DNA from: Pseudoalteromonas luteoviolacea B = ATCC 29581
Lineage (GTDB): Bacteria; Pseudomonadota; Gammaproteobacteria; Enterobacterales; Alteromonadaceae
Direction of reading: 5' to 3'
DNA: 64,000 nucleotides
Assembly (NCBI GenBank): GCA_000333235.1
Contig: CAPN01000051.1
Coordinates: 248,001-312,000 of the forward strand
Shown: in pieces, positions 28,878 through 40,614 of the stretch
Layout: each line of letters starts with the position of its first letter
Position numbering within the stretch: position 1 is the first letter of the stretch
Notes under the pieces: model-generated
The model's input: only the letters and a program-made list of their open reading frames with translations
Told to the model about the DNA's origin: nothing
The model's database searches: none
Program-made: the position numbers and the translations under genes

Positions 28878-29021
28878 ATTTTTATCATTAAAATACTGAG
28901 ATAAAACGTTTTTTCGCTACATTGTTTCAATGGCTAATACGTTTGGGGAAGTGTCATCCATGGCTCTCTGTGGCACTGTATCAGTTTAGATGCTTTTGGC
29001 CTTCATTATAGGTAGTAGATA

Positions 29022-30143
29022 ATGACAACAACGAAGAAAAGATTAGCGTCACTTGATGCATTGCGTGGCTTCGATATGATGTGGATCCTTGGTGGGCAAG
29101 GTATTTTCGCAGCGCTTTTTGTATTAACAGGTTGGACGGGGTGGAGAACATTTGAAGCGCATACTGTCCACAGTGATTGGCACGGCTTTACTTTTTACGA
29201 TCTCATTTTCCCTTTGTTTATTTTCTTGTCTGGCGTCGCAATGGGATTATCACCAAAGCGAATCGATCACCTTCCTATGTCGGAGCGTACGCCTATTTAT
29301 CGCAAAGCATTAAAACGGTTTGTGCTCTTATGTTTGCTTGGCATACTTTATAATCATGGTTGGGGAACCGGTATTCCTGCTGACTTTAGCGAAATACGTT
29401 ATTCTAGCGTTCTGGGCCGTATCGCCTTTGCTTGGTTGATCTGCGCGCTGTTAGTTTGGCACTTTTCATTAAAGCAAGTTGCTTATATTGGATTATCAAT
29501 TCTTATCACCTATTGGATTTGGCTTTGTTACATTCCTGTTCCGGGCGGGGATGCGGGGGATTTATCCATTGGCGGTTCTTGGAATGCTTGGATAGATCAG
29601 AACTTTTTGCCAGGGGTCCGTTATCAAGACCGTCCAGTTGATCCTGAGGGGATTTTGTCTAGTTTACCAGCGGTAGTTAACGCGATAGCGGGACTCTTTG
29701 CTGGTCAGTTAATAAAACGCGCCCCTGAAAAAGGCGAATGGAAATGCGTGGCTTTACTCTTTAGTGGCGGTGTTTTGTTCATCGCGTTAGGCTGGCTTTG
29801 GGATCTTGTGTTTCCAGTGAATAAAGAATTATGGACAAGCTCATTTACGTTAGTCACCATCGGTTGGAGTGCTATTCTGCTGGCCGTATTTTATGTTTTG
29901 GTTGACATATTGCCAGGTCAAAAAGCCGCTTACCCATTTGTTATTATTGGTGCGAACTCAATTATCATCTATGTTGCATCAAGTATAATAAAATGGGAGT
30001 TCATGCGAGATAGTTTACTAGGAGGGCTAATTCGAGCACTCCCTTTGAATTGGCAGCCAGTCGCGCTCGTCTTAGGACTGTTATTTGTCCAGCTACTGAT
30101 TTTGCATTGGCTGTATAAGCGCAAACTGTTTATCAGTGTTTAA
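29022..30143 (+). CDS. nagX: NagX, predicted membrane acyltransferase-like protein of GlcNAc catabolism
   Basis: A 373-residue polytopic protein with about ten helices. RLASLDALRGFDMMWILGGQG and DLIFPLFIFLSGVAMGLS match the HGSNAT/YeiB-like family (heparan-alpha-glucosaminide N-acetyltransferase). In marine proteobacteria the gene, called nagX, clusters with nag genes; a role in transport or acetyl transfer on amino sugars has been proposed but not settled. It lies between nagA and nagB with its own AGGTAG ribosome binding site. No GlcNAc permease (nagP) is visible here. Confidence 0.85.
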   Translation: MTTTKKRLASLDALRGFDMMWILGGQGIFAALFVLTGWTGWRTFEAHTVHSDWHGFTFYDLIFPLFIFLSGVAMGLSPKRIDHLPMSERTPIYRKALKRFVLLCLLGILYNHGWGTGIPADFSEIRYSSVLGRIAFAWLICALLVWHFSLKQVAYIGLSILITYWIWLCYIPVPGGDAGDLSIGGSWNAWIDQNFLPGVRYQDRPVDPEGILSSLPAVVNAIAGLFAGQLIKRAPEKGEWKCVALLFSGGVLFIALGWLWDLVFPVNKELWTSSFTLVTIGWSAILLAVFYVLVDILPGQKAAYPFVIIGANSIIIYVASSIIKWEFMRDSLLGGLIRALPLNWQPVALVLGLLFVQLLILHWLYKRKLFISV

Positions 30144-30228
30144 TACACTATGTGTTCAATCTAATTTCGTACGCATTTTGTTTAAAAAAATATCACTAAC
30201 ACTTTACAAACAAAAAAAAACTAGCAAT

Positions 30229-30246
30229 AATGACAGCGTTGTCATA
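30229..30246. promoter_or_regulatory. Predicted NagR operator upstream of nagB
   Basis: AATGACAGCGTTGTCATA, the mirror copy of the nagK operator, is 112 bases before the nagB ATG. Two such sites flanking one catabolic locus, with a central CG, argue for a shared LacI-family repressor. Confidence 0.75.
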
Positions 30247-30281
30247 ATGGTAAACCTAGTTTGTTTAAACTAACTAAGGCT

Positions 30282-30331
30282 GATCTGCTCTTGTACTGAT
30301 TGCACGCGGTGCAAGGCAGATCCCATTTTTT
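30282..30331 (+). promoter_or_regulatory. Structured leader of nagB: hairpin followed by a T-run
   Basis: GATCTGC (30282-30288) pairs with GCAGATC (30316-30322) and encloses a second hairpin, TTGCAC / GTGCAA. Six T follow at 30326-30331, 26 bases before the nagB ATG. The arrangement looks like an intrinsic terminator inside the 5' untranslated region. Confidence 0.5.
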
Positions 30332-30357
30332 ACGTTGTCCAACATCGAGTGAATTCT

Positions 30358-31152
30358 ATGCAAATCGTTATTTTAAAAGATGCTCAAGAGGTGGCACGTT
30401 ACGGTGCTGATATCTTTACCACTCAGTTACAGCGTAAGGCAGAATCTGTGCTTGGTTTAGCTACTGGCTCAACACCGGTTGCGTTATATCAGGAATTGAT
30501 TACTCGTAACAAAGCCGGTCTTATAAATTTCTCTGAAGCTTCTACATTCAACTTAGATGAATATCTAGGTCTAAATGGGGAACATCCGCAAAGTTATCGC
30601 TATTTTATGAATGAACAACTGTTTAATCATATTAATATCGACAAAGACAGAACTCATGTTCCTCCTGGAGATGCGAAAAATCCAGTGGTTGCATGCCAAG
30701 AATATGAAGCAAAAATTGCCGCAGCAGGTGGAGTCGATATTCAATTACTTGGTATTGGACGCAATGGTCACATAGGGTTTAATGAACCATCATCCGGCTT
30801 AACCTCACGAACACGAGTTAAAACATTAACAAAAGCGACCATTGACGATAATGCTCGTTTTTTTACAGCGGATGAATACCAACCACATTTGTCTATTACA
30901 ATGGGCATCGGCACAATCCTAGATGCCAAAAAAGTGGTTTTGCTTGCAACCGGTAAAAATAAAGCTGAAGCAGTCAAAGCGATGGTTGAAGGCCCCCTTA
31001 CGGCAGCCTGCCCTGCGTCGGCGTTACAACTTCATCGCGATGCTGTCATTGTTGTTGATCTCGACGCGGCAAGCGCACTTAACGACTTAGAATTTTATCA
31101 GCATATTGAAGCCGAAAATCAAAAGCTTCAAGCCTATCTTGCCTCTCTGTAG
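30358..31152 (+). CDS. nagB: Glucosamine-6-phosphate deaminase (short, Bacillus-type)
   Basis: Converts glucosamine-6-phosphate to fructose-6-phosphate and ammonia. The protein has 264 residues. [12 protein letters not shown] binds phosphate, FNLDEYLGL holds a catalytic Asp, and [13 protein letters not shown] has Asn where E. coli NagB has Asp before the catalytic His. That is the form in the short, non-allosteric B. subtilis enzyme. I start at the ATG 30358; a GTG three codons earlier overlaps the GAG-type ribosome binding site. It is transcribed separately from nagKA. Confidence 0.94.
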   Translation: MQIVILKDAQEVARYGADIFTTQLQRKAESVLGLATGSTPVALYQELITRNKAGLINFSEASTFNLDEYLGLNGEHPQSYRYFMNEQLFNHINIDKDRTHVPPGDAKNPVVACQEYEAKIAAAGGVDIQLLGIGRNGHIGFNEPSSGLTSRTRVKTLTKATIDDNARFFTADEYQPHLSITMGIGTILDAKKVVLLATGKNKAEAVKAMVEGPLTAACPASALQLHRDAVIVVDLDAASALNDLEFYQHIEAENQKLQAYLASL

Positions 31153-31173
31153 TGTAACTTACACTGTAGGTTT

Positions 31174-31197
31174 GAAAGCCCGAAAGGGCTTTTTTTA
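31174..31197 (+). terminator. Terminator of nagB
   Basis: AAAGCCC and GGGCTTT around a GAAA loop, then a run of T. Confidence 0.85.
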
Positions 31198-31286
31198 TTT
31201 TTGGTCGTTAGTTCCTTGTCTTTCTTAGAGATTTAAAAAATTATCGCTCAGCATTTGGGTGTTTTACTCATTAAGGAGGATTGGTA

Positions 31287-31319
31287 TTGGCATCAGTCTA
31301 TGATAGCTTTAATCCATAA
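31287..31319 (+). other. Ten-codon open frame with a perfect Shine-Dalgarno upstream of nudC
   Basis: AAGGAGG (31273-31279) is followed, 7 bases on, by TTG and a frame encoding MASVYDSFNP then TAA, ending 19 bases before the nudC ATG. The ribosome binding site is stronger than that of nudC itself (CAGGGA). It may be a short upstream peptide, or the site may be used otherwise. Confidence 0.3.
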
Positions 31320-31338
31320 ATTTTCAGGGACATGACGC

Positions 31339-32250
31339 ATGTTGTTTTACACGCAGTTACCACTCAATCGCCATTCTCAAGAACGAAAAGACAATAACTG
31401 GCTTTTACGGCAACAAACTAATAATAGTAAGTGGGTGTTAGTTCACAACCACCATTCTTTGTTCAAAGCCAATACACCAGAATTACTTTTCTTAGATTAC
31501 CAACAAGTAAAATCATTACCTTTGTGGGAGGCGATTTACCTTGGCTCGATGAATGGACAGGGGTATTTCGCGCTGGATGTAACTGATCTTGATCCAAGTA
31601 TTCTCGACAGTCTCGTTTTAGGCGGGGAGTTTAAAGACATCCGCAGCTACGGACCATTGGTTGAACAACAATTGGGCTCAATCGCGTCACTATCTCGAGG
31701 TTTAGTGCATTGGCATAAGACACATCGCTTTTGTGGGCGATGCGGTACGAAAAACTCGATGTTTGAAGCGGGGCACTGCCGCCTATGTCCAAATCCTAAC
31801 TGTAAGCACATGACCTTTCCCCGAACGGATCCTGCAGTCATTATGTTAGTGCTACACGAGGATAAACAAGGCGTTGAACGCTGTTTACTTGGCCGTCAGG
31901 CAAGCTGGCCTGAAGGAGTCTATTCTACGTTAGCCGGTTTTGTTGACCCTGGAGAATCTCTCGAGCAGGCCGTTGCGCGCGAAGTAGAAGAAGAGGCTGG
32001 GGTGATGATAAAAAGCGCAGAATATGTCGCATCTCAGTCATGGCCATTTCCATCGTCAATCATGTTGGGCTTTTTCGCAAGGGCTGTGGATCCCACTATT
32101 TTTGTTGATAAACATGAGCTTGACGATGCGCGTTGGTTTACTCGCGAAGAATTAAACACGTTTTTAGAGTGGGGAAGTGACCAAACTGGTTACAAACTCA
32201 CGCGACACGATTCTATATCGCGATTTTTAATTGAAAAATGGCGAAAATGA
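31339..32250 (+). CDS. nudC: NAD-capped RNA hydrolase / NADH pyrophosphatase NudC
   Basis: A 303-residue Nudix enzyme that cleaves NAD(H) and removes NAD caps from RNA. FCGRCG and the Cys cluster HCRLCPNPNC form the zinc ribbon before the Nudix domain. The box GFVDPGESLEQAVAREVEEE is complete. The NudC-specific motif SQPWPFPxS reads SQSWPFPSS, with Pro changed to Ser. It is longer than E. coli NudC (257) because of an extended N-terminal domain. metC follows 12 bases after the stop. Confidence 0.93.
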   Translation: MLFYTQLPLNRHSQERKDNNWLLRQQTNNSKWVLVHNHHSLFKANTPELLFLDYQQVKSLPLWEAIYLGSMNGQGYFALDVTDLDPSILDSLVLGGEFKDIRSYGPLVEQQLGSIASLSRGLVHWHKTHRFCGRCGTKNSMFEAGHCRLCPNPNCKHMTFPRTDPAVIMLVLHEDKQGVERCLLGRQASWPEGVYSTLAGFVDPGESLEQAVAREVEEEAGVMIKSAEYVASQSWPFPSSIMLGFFARAVDPTIFVDKHELDDARWFTREELNTFLEWGSDQTGYKLTRHDSISRFLIEKWRK

Positions 32251-32262
32251 GAGGATAACTAG

Positions 32263-33438
32263 ATGAAAGAAACAACTAGACTCATCGCAGCAGGACGTAA
32301 AAAGCAATATACACAAGGGGTTGTTAATCCTGTAGTTCAGCGTGCTTCTACCGTAGTTTTCGACACGATGGAAGAGATGCATCAGGCGGCAAAAGAGCGG
32401 CATAATCGTACCTTATTTTATGGTCGTCGCGGAACAACGACTCATTTTGCATTGCAAGATGCAATTTGTGAGTTAGAAAACGGCACAGGTTGCGCCTTAT
32501 TTCCAAGTGGCGCGGCGGCAATCGCTCAGACACTTTTGTCTTTTTTACAAGCAGGTGATCATTTATTAATGGTCGATACCGCTTATGAACCAACGCGAGA
32601 TTTATGCACTAAAATTTTGGCGAGAGTTGGAATTGAAACCACCTACTATGACCCTATGATTGGCGCTGAAATAAAATCCCTCATCCAACCAAACACTAAG
32701 ATGATCTTCTTAGAGTCTCCTGGGTCAATTACGATGGAAGTACAAGATGTTCCGGCGATTGTGGATCTTGCTAGGTCTCAAGGGATCATGACCGTTCTTG
32801 ATAATACCTATGGAAATGGTTTGCAATTTAAGCCGTTGAACTTGGGTGTTGATATTAGTATTCAAGCCGCAACAAAGTACATTGTTGGTCATTCTGATGT
32901 CATGATGGGGGTTGCAGTTGCTAATGAACGACACTGGCCAACATTGCGTGAGCACGCTTATCTGTTAGGCCAATGTACGTCGGCTGACGATGCGTATCTT
33001 GCGCTTCGAGGTCTACGCACCATGGCCATTCGATTACAGCAACATGAGCAAGCGGCACTTGAAGTGGCAAAATGGCTAGGATCTCACCCATTAGTTTGTC
33101 ACGTGCGCCATCCGGCTTTGCCTAGCTGTCCAGGTCATGAATTTTTTAAACGAGACTTTGTTGGAAGTAACGGTTTGTTTTCCTTTGTATTAAAGCAAAG
33201 TACTCCAAAGGCCCTTAGCGTGCTAGTTGAGCGTTTACATCATTTTAAAATGGGTTTTTCATGGGGAGGATATGAAAGCCTTATAACCATAAATGCCAAC
33301 ATGGCGAACATGAGAACTCAGACCGGCTGGGATAAGGGTGTGGTCGTACGTTTACATATAGGCCTCGAGGACACCAAAGATTTGATTGCCGATCTAGAAC
33401 AGGCCCTAACGGCGTTTCAATCCGCTTTGAAGGACTAG
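32263..33438 (+). CDS. metC: Cystathionine beta-lyase
   Basis: A PLP-dependent Cys/Met-metabolism enzyme of 391 residues. Features are FYGRRGTTTHFALQ, FPSGAAAIAQTLL (phosphate-binding), VLDNTYGNGLQFKPL (the Asp that contacts PLP) and QAATKYIVGHSDVMMG with the PLP lysine. The C-terminal GFSWGGYESLI is characteristic of the MetC branch. It yields homocysteine for methionine synthesis. It is probably co-transcribed with nudC. Confidence 0.93.
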   Translation: MKETTRLIAAGRKKQYTQGVVNPVVQRASTVVFDTMEEMHQAAKERHNRTLFYGRRGTTTHFALQDAICELENGTGCALFPSGAAAIAQTLLSFLQAGDHLLMVDTAYEPTRDLCTKILARVGIETTYYDPMIGAEIKSLIQPNTKMIFLESPGSITMEVQDVPAIVDLARSQGIMTVLDNTYGNGLQFKPLNLGVDISIQAATKYIVGHSDVMMGVAVANERHWPTLREHAYLLGQCTSADDAYLALRGLRTMAIRLQQHEQAALEVAKWLGSHPLVCHVRHPALPSCPGHEFFKRDFVGSNGLFSFVLKQSTPKALSVLVERLHHFKMGFSWGGYESLITINANMANMRTQTGWDKGVVVRLHIGLEDTKDLIADLEQALTAFQSALKD

Positions 33439-33493
33439 TCTTACTTGGCATTTGCGCTCGGCAGTCTAAACTATAAGAAAAAAGGAGAAAAGT

Positions 33494-33868
33494 ATGGGTT
33501 TGTTAAGTGGTTTAATGGGGAATGCAAGTGAAGTCGATGGCGAAGAATTAGATAAGTTGTTGGCTGATACGCTGGTTTCTGGTGAAAATGTGGAAAAAGC
33601 CTTTAAGGTGATCCGTGATATGTTCGTGTTCACAAACAAGCGATTAATTCTCATTGATAAGCAAGGTGTAACGGGCTCTAAAATAGAAATGCTAACGATC
33701 CCATATAGTAAGATAACAAAGTTTAGCAAAGAGTCCGCGGGTCATTTTGATTTAGATTCAGAATTAAAAATTTGGATTGGTTCCGAGCCAGAACCCCTTA
33801 CACGTGAATTTAAAGCGGGCGACAACATTAACGAAGTGTATCGTATTATTTCCCAGTATTGTTTGTAA
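33494..33868 (+). CDS. Small bacterial PH-domain protein (bPH_1 type)
   Basis: A 124-residue soluble protein. An N-terminal helix (SEVDGEELDKLLADTLVSGE) leads to a PH-like barrel with FVFTNKRLILIDKQGVTGSK, IPYSKITKFSKESAGHFDLD and LKIWIGSEPEPL. This layout matches the bPH_1 family, whose cellular function is unknown. AAGGAG lies 7 bases before the ATG. It stands alone with its own terminator. Confidence 0.85.
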   Translation: MGLLSGLMGNASEVDGEELDKLLADTLVSGENVEKAFKVIRDMFVFTNKRLILIDKQGVTGSKIEMLTIPYSKITKFSKESAGHFDLDSELKIWIGSEPEPLTREFKAGDNINEVYRIISQYCL

Positions 33869-33885
33869 GTAATTGAGAGGCATTT

Positions 33886-33917
33886 AAAAATAGCCAACTC
33901 GAATTGGCTATTTTTTT
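33886..33917 (+). terminator. Terminator of the PH-domain gene
   Basis: AAAAATAGCCAA and TTGGCTATTTTT with a CTCGAA-type loop and further T. From here to 34149 I see no gene or clear signal. Confidence 0.85.
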
Positions 33918-34149
33918 GTTTGTTTTTCTAAGCGGACCTGAACTTTGCTGAATCGATGTACTCATTGGTTTTTTTTCGGGCTTAAAATACAAGCGGTTAA
34001 ATATGCTCATTTAAAAGTAGAAGATATGGCCAATGAAGTTTGAAATTCTAACAATTACTATCTTGTAATCGGAGATAGTCTATATCTGGTATTCATGGTT
34101 AGAGTTGAACTCGTTGATGGTTTTTAAATTCAATACTGTTTTTTAAAAA

Positions 34150-34182
34150 TGAAATAAAAAGGGATCTGAGTGTACAGATCCC
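34150..34182 (-). terminator. Terminator of idh
   Basis: On the minus strand GGGATCTG and CAGATCCC form an 8-bp stem with a 6-base loop, followed by TTTTTATTTC. Confidence 0.85.
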
Positions 34183-34233
34183 TGATAATGTTTAAGCCAA
34201 CTATCTAAAGGCTTTTAACGCATAAAAGAGTGA

Positions 34234-36552
<2,319 letters not shown>

Positions 36553-36705
36553 TTAATTTCAATTCATTATATAAAGAAATAAAAAAATCTAACTAACCTG
36601 CAACATCTAATCACGCTATAGTTTACCAAGAGTAGTGGCAAAGGGCTAATGGGATTTAATCATGAGTGATAGAGAATTGGTCTAAGACTAGGGGGAGAGG
36701 GGAGT

Positions 36706-36732
36706 AAAGCGAGCTCAAGCGATACTCGCTTT
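36706..36732. terminator. Possible terminator downstream of cspD
   Basis: AAAGCGAG and CTCGCTTT arms around an 11-base loop lie 20 bases after the cspD stop. The T-tract is short, so this is a weak call. I see nothing else in 36457-36752. Confidence 0.45.
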
Positions 36733-36752
36733 TAGTCATCCTATGCAACGCA

Positions 36753-36965
36753 TCAAACCAATTCGATAGGTGCGATGTTTGTTGCATGCAAGCCTTTAGG
36801 GCCTTGCTGTAGCTCGAATGTTACATCTTGACCAGCTTTAAGCGTTTTGTAGCCATCCATAACAATCGTTGAGTAGTGAGCGAAGATATCTTCTTCGTTA
36901 CCATTTTCTACGATAAAACCAAAACCTTTGGCGTTGTTAAACCATTTGACTTTTCCGCAAGCCAT
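36753..36965 (-). CDS. cspD: Cold-shock-domain protein (CspD-like)
   Basis: A 70-residue OB-fold protein. GKVKWFNNAKGFGFI (RNP-1) and DIFAHYSTI (RNP-2 region, with Tyr-Ser in place of the more usual Phe/His-Ser) are the nucleic-acid-binding surface. The divergent arrangement with clpS matches cspD of E. coli, a stationary-phase inhibitor of replication. Assignment to CspD rather than another Csp rests largely on this neighbourhood. Confidence 0.85.
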   Translation of the reverse strand: MACGKVKWFNNAKGFGFIVENGNEEDIFAHYSTIVMDGYKTLKAGQDVTFELQQGPKGLHATNIAPIELV

Positions 36966-37167
36966 ACTTCATACATCCTTCTATAAGTTGACTAAATTGA
37001 GTTAATCTAACCTTTTTAATTTGATAGACTGTCCATTGATTGAACAATCAATTTAGACTGTAGATTATATAACCACGCAGTCAAGTGCTTTACTTATTTT
37101 TTTTAACATTTTATTTATTTTTTAAATCCGATTTGCTTGAGATTAGAAGACAAGACTATATTTAATT

Positions 37168-37485
37168 ATGAGTGGACTGAAAGATTCTGGTGTAATGGAA
37201 ACAACTCGCGAAAAGCAAAAGCAAGCGCTCAAGCCGCCGCGAAAATATAAAGTCATTTTAAACAACGATGACTACACCCCAATGGATTTTGTCATCGAAG
37301 TACTGATGAAATTTTTCAATATGGATAGCGAAAGAGCAACTGATGTGATGTTTAAGGTACATCATGAAGGGCGAGCAATCTGTGGCACATATCCTGCAGA
37401 TATTGCTTATACCAAAGTAGAGCAGGTAAATCGTTATGCTCGAGATAATGAGCACCCGTTGCTCTGTAGTTGTGAGCAGGAATAA
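37168..37485 (+). CDS. clpS: ClpS, N-degron adaptor of ClpAP
   Basis: A 105-residue adaptor that recognises N-terminal Leu, Phe, Tyr and Trp and delivers proteins to Clp[21 protein letters not shown] contains the residues that clamp the N-terminal amine (Asn, Asp, Asp); [20 protein letters not shown] follows, and RDNEHPLLC closes the domain. No strong ribosome binding site precedes the ATG, and a TATATT box lies five bases upstream, so the mRNA may be leaderless or start at the ATG ten codons on. Partner clpA follows after 28 bases. Confidence 0.95.
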   Translation: MSGLKDSGVMETTREKQKQALKPPRKYKVILNNDDYTPMDFVIEVLMKFFNMDSERATDVMFKVHHEGRAICGTYPADIAYTKVEQVNRYARDNEHPLLCSCEQE

Positions 37486-37513
37486 CCTATTTTGATCTCG
37501 TTTGGGGGTTGCT

Positions 37514-39778
37514 ATGCTAAATAAAGATTTAGAAATTACATTAAACGCCGCCTTCCGTGAGGCGCGAGCTCGTCGTCATGAGTTTATGACGGTGGAGCAT
37601 TTGCTATTAGCACTTATCGACAACCCATCCGCAGGAGATGCGTTGGGCGCGTGCGGAGTAGACAAAGACAATCTGAAGAAAGAGTTGTCTGAATTTATAG
37701 ATGAAACCACGCCTGTGATCCCTGATCTCGAAGAAGAGCGTGAAACACAACCAACTTTAGGATTTCAACGCGTATTGCAACGCGCGGTTTTTCATGTGCA
37801 ATCGTCTGGTCGCACAGAGGTCACAGGCGTCAATGTCTTAGTGGCCATTTTCTCTGAACAAGAGAGCCAAGCGGTTTATTTGTTGAAAAAAGCAGATATT
37901 AGCCGGCTCGATATTGTTAACTATATTTCTCATGGTATTTCAAAAGTAGACGATCACGACGATCATGAAGACCATGAGGAAATGCAAGATGAACCAACCG
38001 AAGCGTCTAATGACGAGCCAAATAAACTTGAAAATTTTACAAGTAATCTTAATGCGTTAGCCAAAGCAGGCCAGATTGATCCATTAGTCGGACGCGATTC
38101 TGAAGTCGAACGTACCGTACAAGTATTGTGCCGTCGTAAGAAAAATAACCCTTTACTCGTTGGCGAAGCGGGTGTTGGAAAAACTGCGATCGCTGAAGGG
38201 CTTGCCTATCGAATTGTAAATGAACAAGTGCCAGACGTGATATCGGATGCGGTAGTGTATTCGTTAGATATGGGGGCGCTGCTAGCTGGTACGAAGTACC
38301 GCGGTGATTTTGAAAAGCGCTTTAAAGCACTTTTAAAAGAACTTCAGAAAAAACCATATGCCATTTTGTTTATCGATGAAATACACACCATTATTGGGGC
38401 AGGCGCTGCATCCGGCGGTGTCATGGATGCATCGAACTTAATCAAGCCATTGTTATCGAGTGGTAAGCTTCGTTGTATGGGCTCAACAACCTATTCAGAA
38501 TTTAAGAACATTTTTGAGAAAGACAGAGCCTTGGTTCGTCGTTTTCAAAAAATTGATGTTATTGAACCAAGTGTTGAAGACACCACGAAAATATTAATGG
38601 GCCTAAAGGATAAGTACGAAGAACATCATGGCGTGCGTTACACCGTTAAAGCGTTAAAAGCTGCAGCGGAGTTGAGTGCAAAATACATCAATGAACGTCA
38701 TTTGCCAGATAAAGCGATCGACGTCATTGATGAAGCGGGCGCGAGTCAACGATTACAACCCCCTTCAAAACGCAAGAAAACCATTAATGTTGCGGATATT
38801 GAACAAATCGTGTCTAAAATTGCGCGAATTCCACAGCAAAGTGTGTCTTCAAGTGACAAAGAGGTACTTAAGACTTTAGATCGAAACCTCAAAATGTTGG
38901 TTTTTGGTCAAGATCAGTCAATCGATGCGTTAACGGCCGCAATCCGTTTATCGCGTTCAGGGCTTGCTAATGAGGATAAGCCGATTGGCTCATTTTTATT
39001 CGCAGGACCTACTGGGGTCGGTAAAACAGAAGTAACCAAGCAATTAGCAAAATGCATGGGTGTTGAGTTTATTCGCTTCGATATGTCTGAGTACTCTGAG
39101 CGTCATGCGGTTAGTCGTTTAATTGGAGCTCCTCCTGGTTATGTTGGATTTGAACAAGGTGGCTTGTTAACAGAAGCGGTGATAAAGCACCCTCATGCGG
39201 TGGTATTGTTGGATGAAATTGAAAAAGCGCATTCCGACATTTATAACATTCTCTTACAAGTCATGGATCATGGCACGCTAACGGACAACAATGGTCGAAA
39301 AGCCGATTTTCGTAATGTTGTGGTGGTCTTGACCACTAACGCTGGTGTGCAAGAAACTATACGTAAATCAATTGGTTTTCAGCAGCAAGATCATTCGCAT
39401 GATGCGATGGTTGAGATCAATAAGGTCTTTACGCCAGAGTTTAGAAACCGTTTAGATAACATCATTTGGTTTAACCATTTAGATAAAGACGTTATCCTGC
39501 AGGTAGTTGATAAGTTTGTGGTGGAATTACAGGCGCAGTTAGATAAGAAATCCGTCAGTTTAGAGCTGTCTTCAGAGGCGCGAGATTGGCTTGCGGAGCT
39601 TGGCTATGATAAGGCCATGGGCGCACGGCCAATGACAAGAGTGATCCAAGAGCAATTGAAAAAGCCTTTGGCAAACGAAATTTTATTCGGTCGCCTAGTC
39701 GATGGTGGTAACGTTAAAGTTAAAGTGAAAGATAAAAAGCTTGAGTTCGAATACGATGTGGAACTTGAGACAGCATAA
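37514..39778 (+). CDS. clpA: ClpA, ATPase subunit of ClpAP
   Basis: A 754-residue AAA+ unfoldase. The N-domain ([27 protein letters not shown]) binds ClpS. Walker A motifs are GEAGVGKT (217-224) and GPTGVGKT (498-505), with Walker B segments ILFIDEIHT and [15 protein letters not shown] is the ClpP-docking loop (IGL in E. coli ClpA). The linker between N-domain and D1 is unusually His/Asp/Glu-rich ([11 protein letters not shown]). The start at 37514 has GGGGG 5 bases upstream. clpP is not in the window. Confidence 0.97.
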   Translation: MLNKDLEITLNAAFREARARRHEFMTVEHLLLALIDNPSAGDALGACGVDKDNLKKELSEFIDETTPVIPDLEEERETQPTLGFQRVLQRAVFHVQSSGRTEVTGVNVLVAIFSEQESQAVYLLKKADISRLDIVNYISHGISKVDDHDDHEDHEEMQDEPTEASNDEPNKLENFTSNLNALAKAGQIDPLVGRDSEVERTVQVLCRRKKNNPLLVGEAGVGKTAIAEGLAYRIVNEQVPDVISDAVVYSLDMGALLAGTKYRGDFEKRFKALLKELQKKPYAILFIDEIHTIIGAGAASGGVMDASNLIKPLLSSGKLRCMGSTTYSEFKNIFEKDRALVRRFQKIDVIEPSVEDTTKILMGLKDKYEEHHGVRYTVKALKAAAELSAKYINERHLPDKAIDVIDEAGASQRLQPPSKRKKTINVADIEQIVSKIARIPQQSVSSSDKEVLKTLDRNLKMLVFGQDQSIDALTAAIRLSRSGLANEDKPIGSFLFAGPTGVGKTEVTKQLAKCMGVEFIRFDMSEYSERHAVSRLIGAPPGYVGFEQGGLLTEAVIKHPHAVVLLDEIEKAHSDIYNILLQVMDHGTLTDNNGRKADFRNVVVVLTTNAGVQETIRKSIGFQQQDHSHDAMVEINKVFTPEFRNRLDNIIWFNHLDKDVILQVVDKFVVELQAQLDKKSVSLELSSEARDWLAELGYDKAMGARPMTRVIQEQLKKPLANEILFGRLVDGGNVKVKVKDKKLEFEYDVELETA

Positions 39779-39812
39779 GGTCGCTTTGACCAAGATAATA
39801 TAACCAGTAAGT

Positions 39813-39846
39813 AAAGCCATATCGCAACCTAGATATGGCTTTTTTC
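39813..39846 (+). terminator. Terminator of clpSA
   Basis: AAAGCCATATC and GATATGGCTTT with an 8-base loop, then T-run. Confidence 0.88.
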
Positions 39847-40151
39847 TATGAGTAAATATTTACCCGATGTGTTTTGTAAGTTCTGTTTTGATTATCAACC
39901 CAGTTTAACAAAACTGAACCACTCGTCGCAGGTCAGTTTTCCCTGCCGTGCCATTTTCGCTAAACAAGAATAATGAGTTACTTTGGTACATTCAATTTAA
40001 AGATTCCTGTTTTAGAACTCAGCTGCGTTTTAAATATTAAGCATCGTTTAAACTAGCGTAACAACATATTGCAGTGCGCTAACATCTTTTAAAGGGTGAG
40101 TTTTACAGGCGTTTATGCCGTGTTATTGATTTTGAAAGGTTAGGGCATTAT

Positions 40152-40220
40152 ATGCAATCAACTGGTTTGCTAGAACGCCTAGAAACGCTTACTGAAGTCA
40201 AGTACGTGCAGATGGATTGA
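40152..40220 (+). other. Possible short gene or small RNA between clpA and infA
   Basis: In the 524-base gap between clpA and infA (39779-40302) a 22-codon frame, MQSTGLLERLETLTEVKYVQ plus two residues, ends just before a strong terminator. The frame stays open upstream to 40083. A promoter-like pair, TTGATT (40126-40131) and TTATAT (40148-40153), would instead start an RNA near 40160 ending at 40259. In E. coli a tRNA-Ser gene (serW) occupies this position; I see no tRNA here. Evidence is suggestive only. Confidence 0.3.
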
Positions 40221-40223
40221 GAT

Positions 40224-40259
40224 AAAACAAAAAGCCTGATAGATCAGGCTTTTTGTTTT
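40224..40259. terminator. Bidirectional terminator downstream of infA
   Basis: A perfect 17-bp inverted repeat (arms AAAACAAAAAGCCTGAT and complement) with A-rich and T-rich flanks lies 43 bases past infA. It can also end a plus-strand transcript from the clpA-infA gap. Confidence 0.9.
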
Positions 40260-40302
40260 CGCTGTGACGACGTCAAAGCGAACAGGAATTCATGACTACA
40301 AA

Positions 40303-40542
<240 letters not shown>

Positions 40543-40614
40543 TTAAAGTTAAACGCTGCAGATTTTGCCGAAAAGCGACCAATAAGTAAAGGATACAACA
40601 CAATTAAATGTTAG

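Noticed and set aside
39909..39940. AAAACTGA...TCAGTTTT hairpin after clpA
   Set aside because: It has a bulge and no T-run, and the clpA terminator already lies upstream; no function can be assigned.
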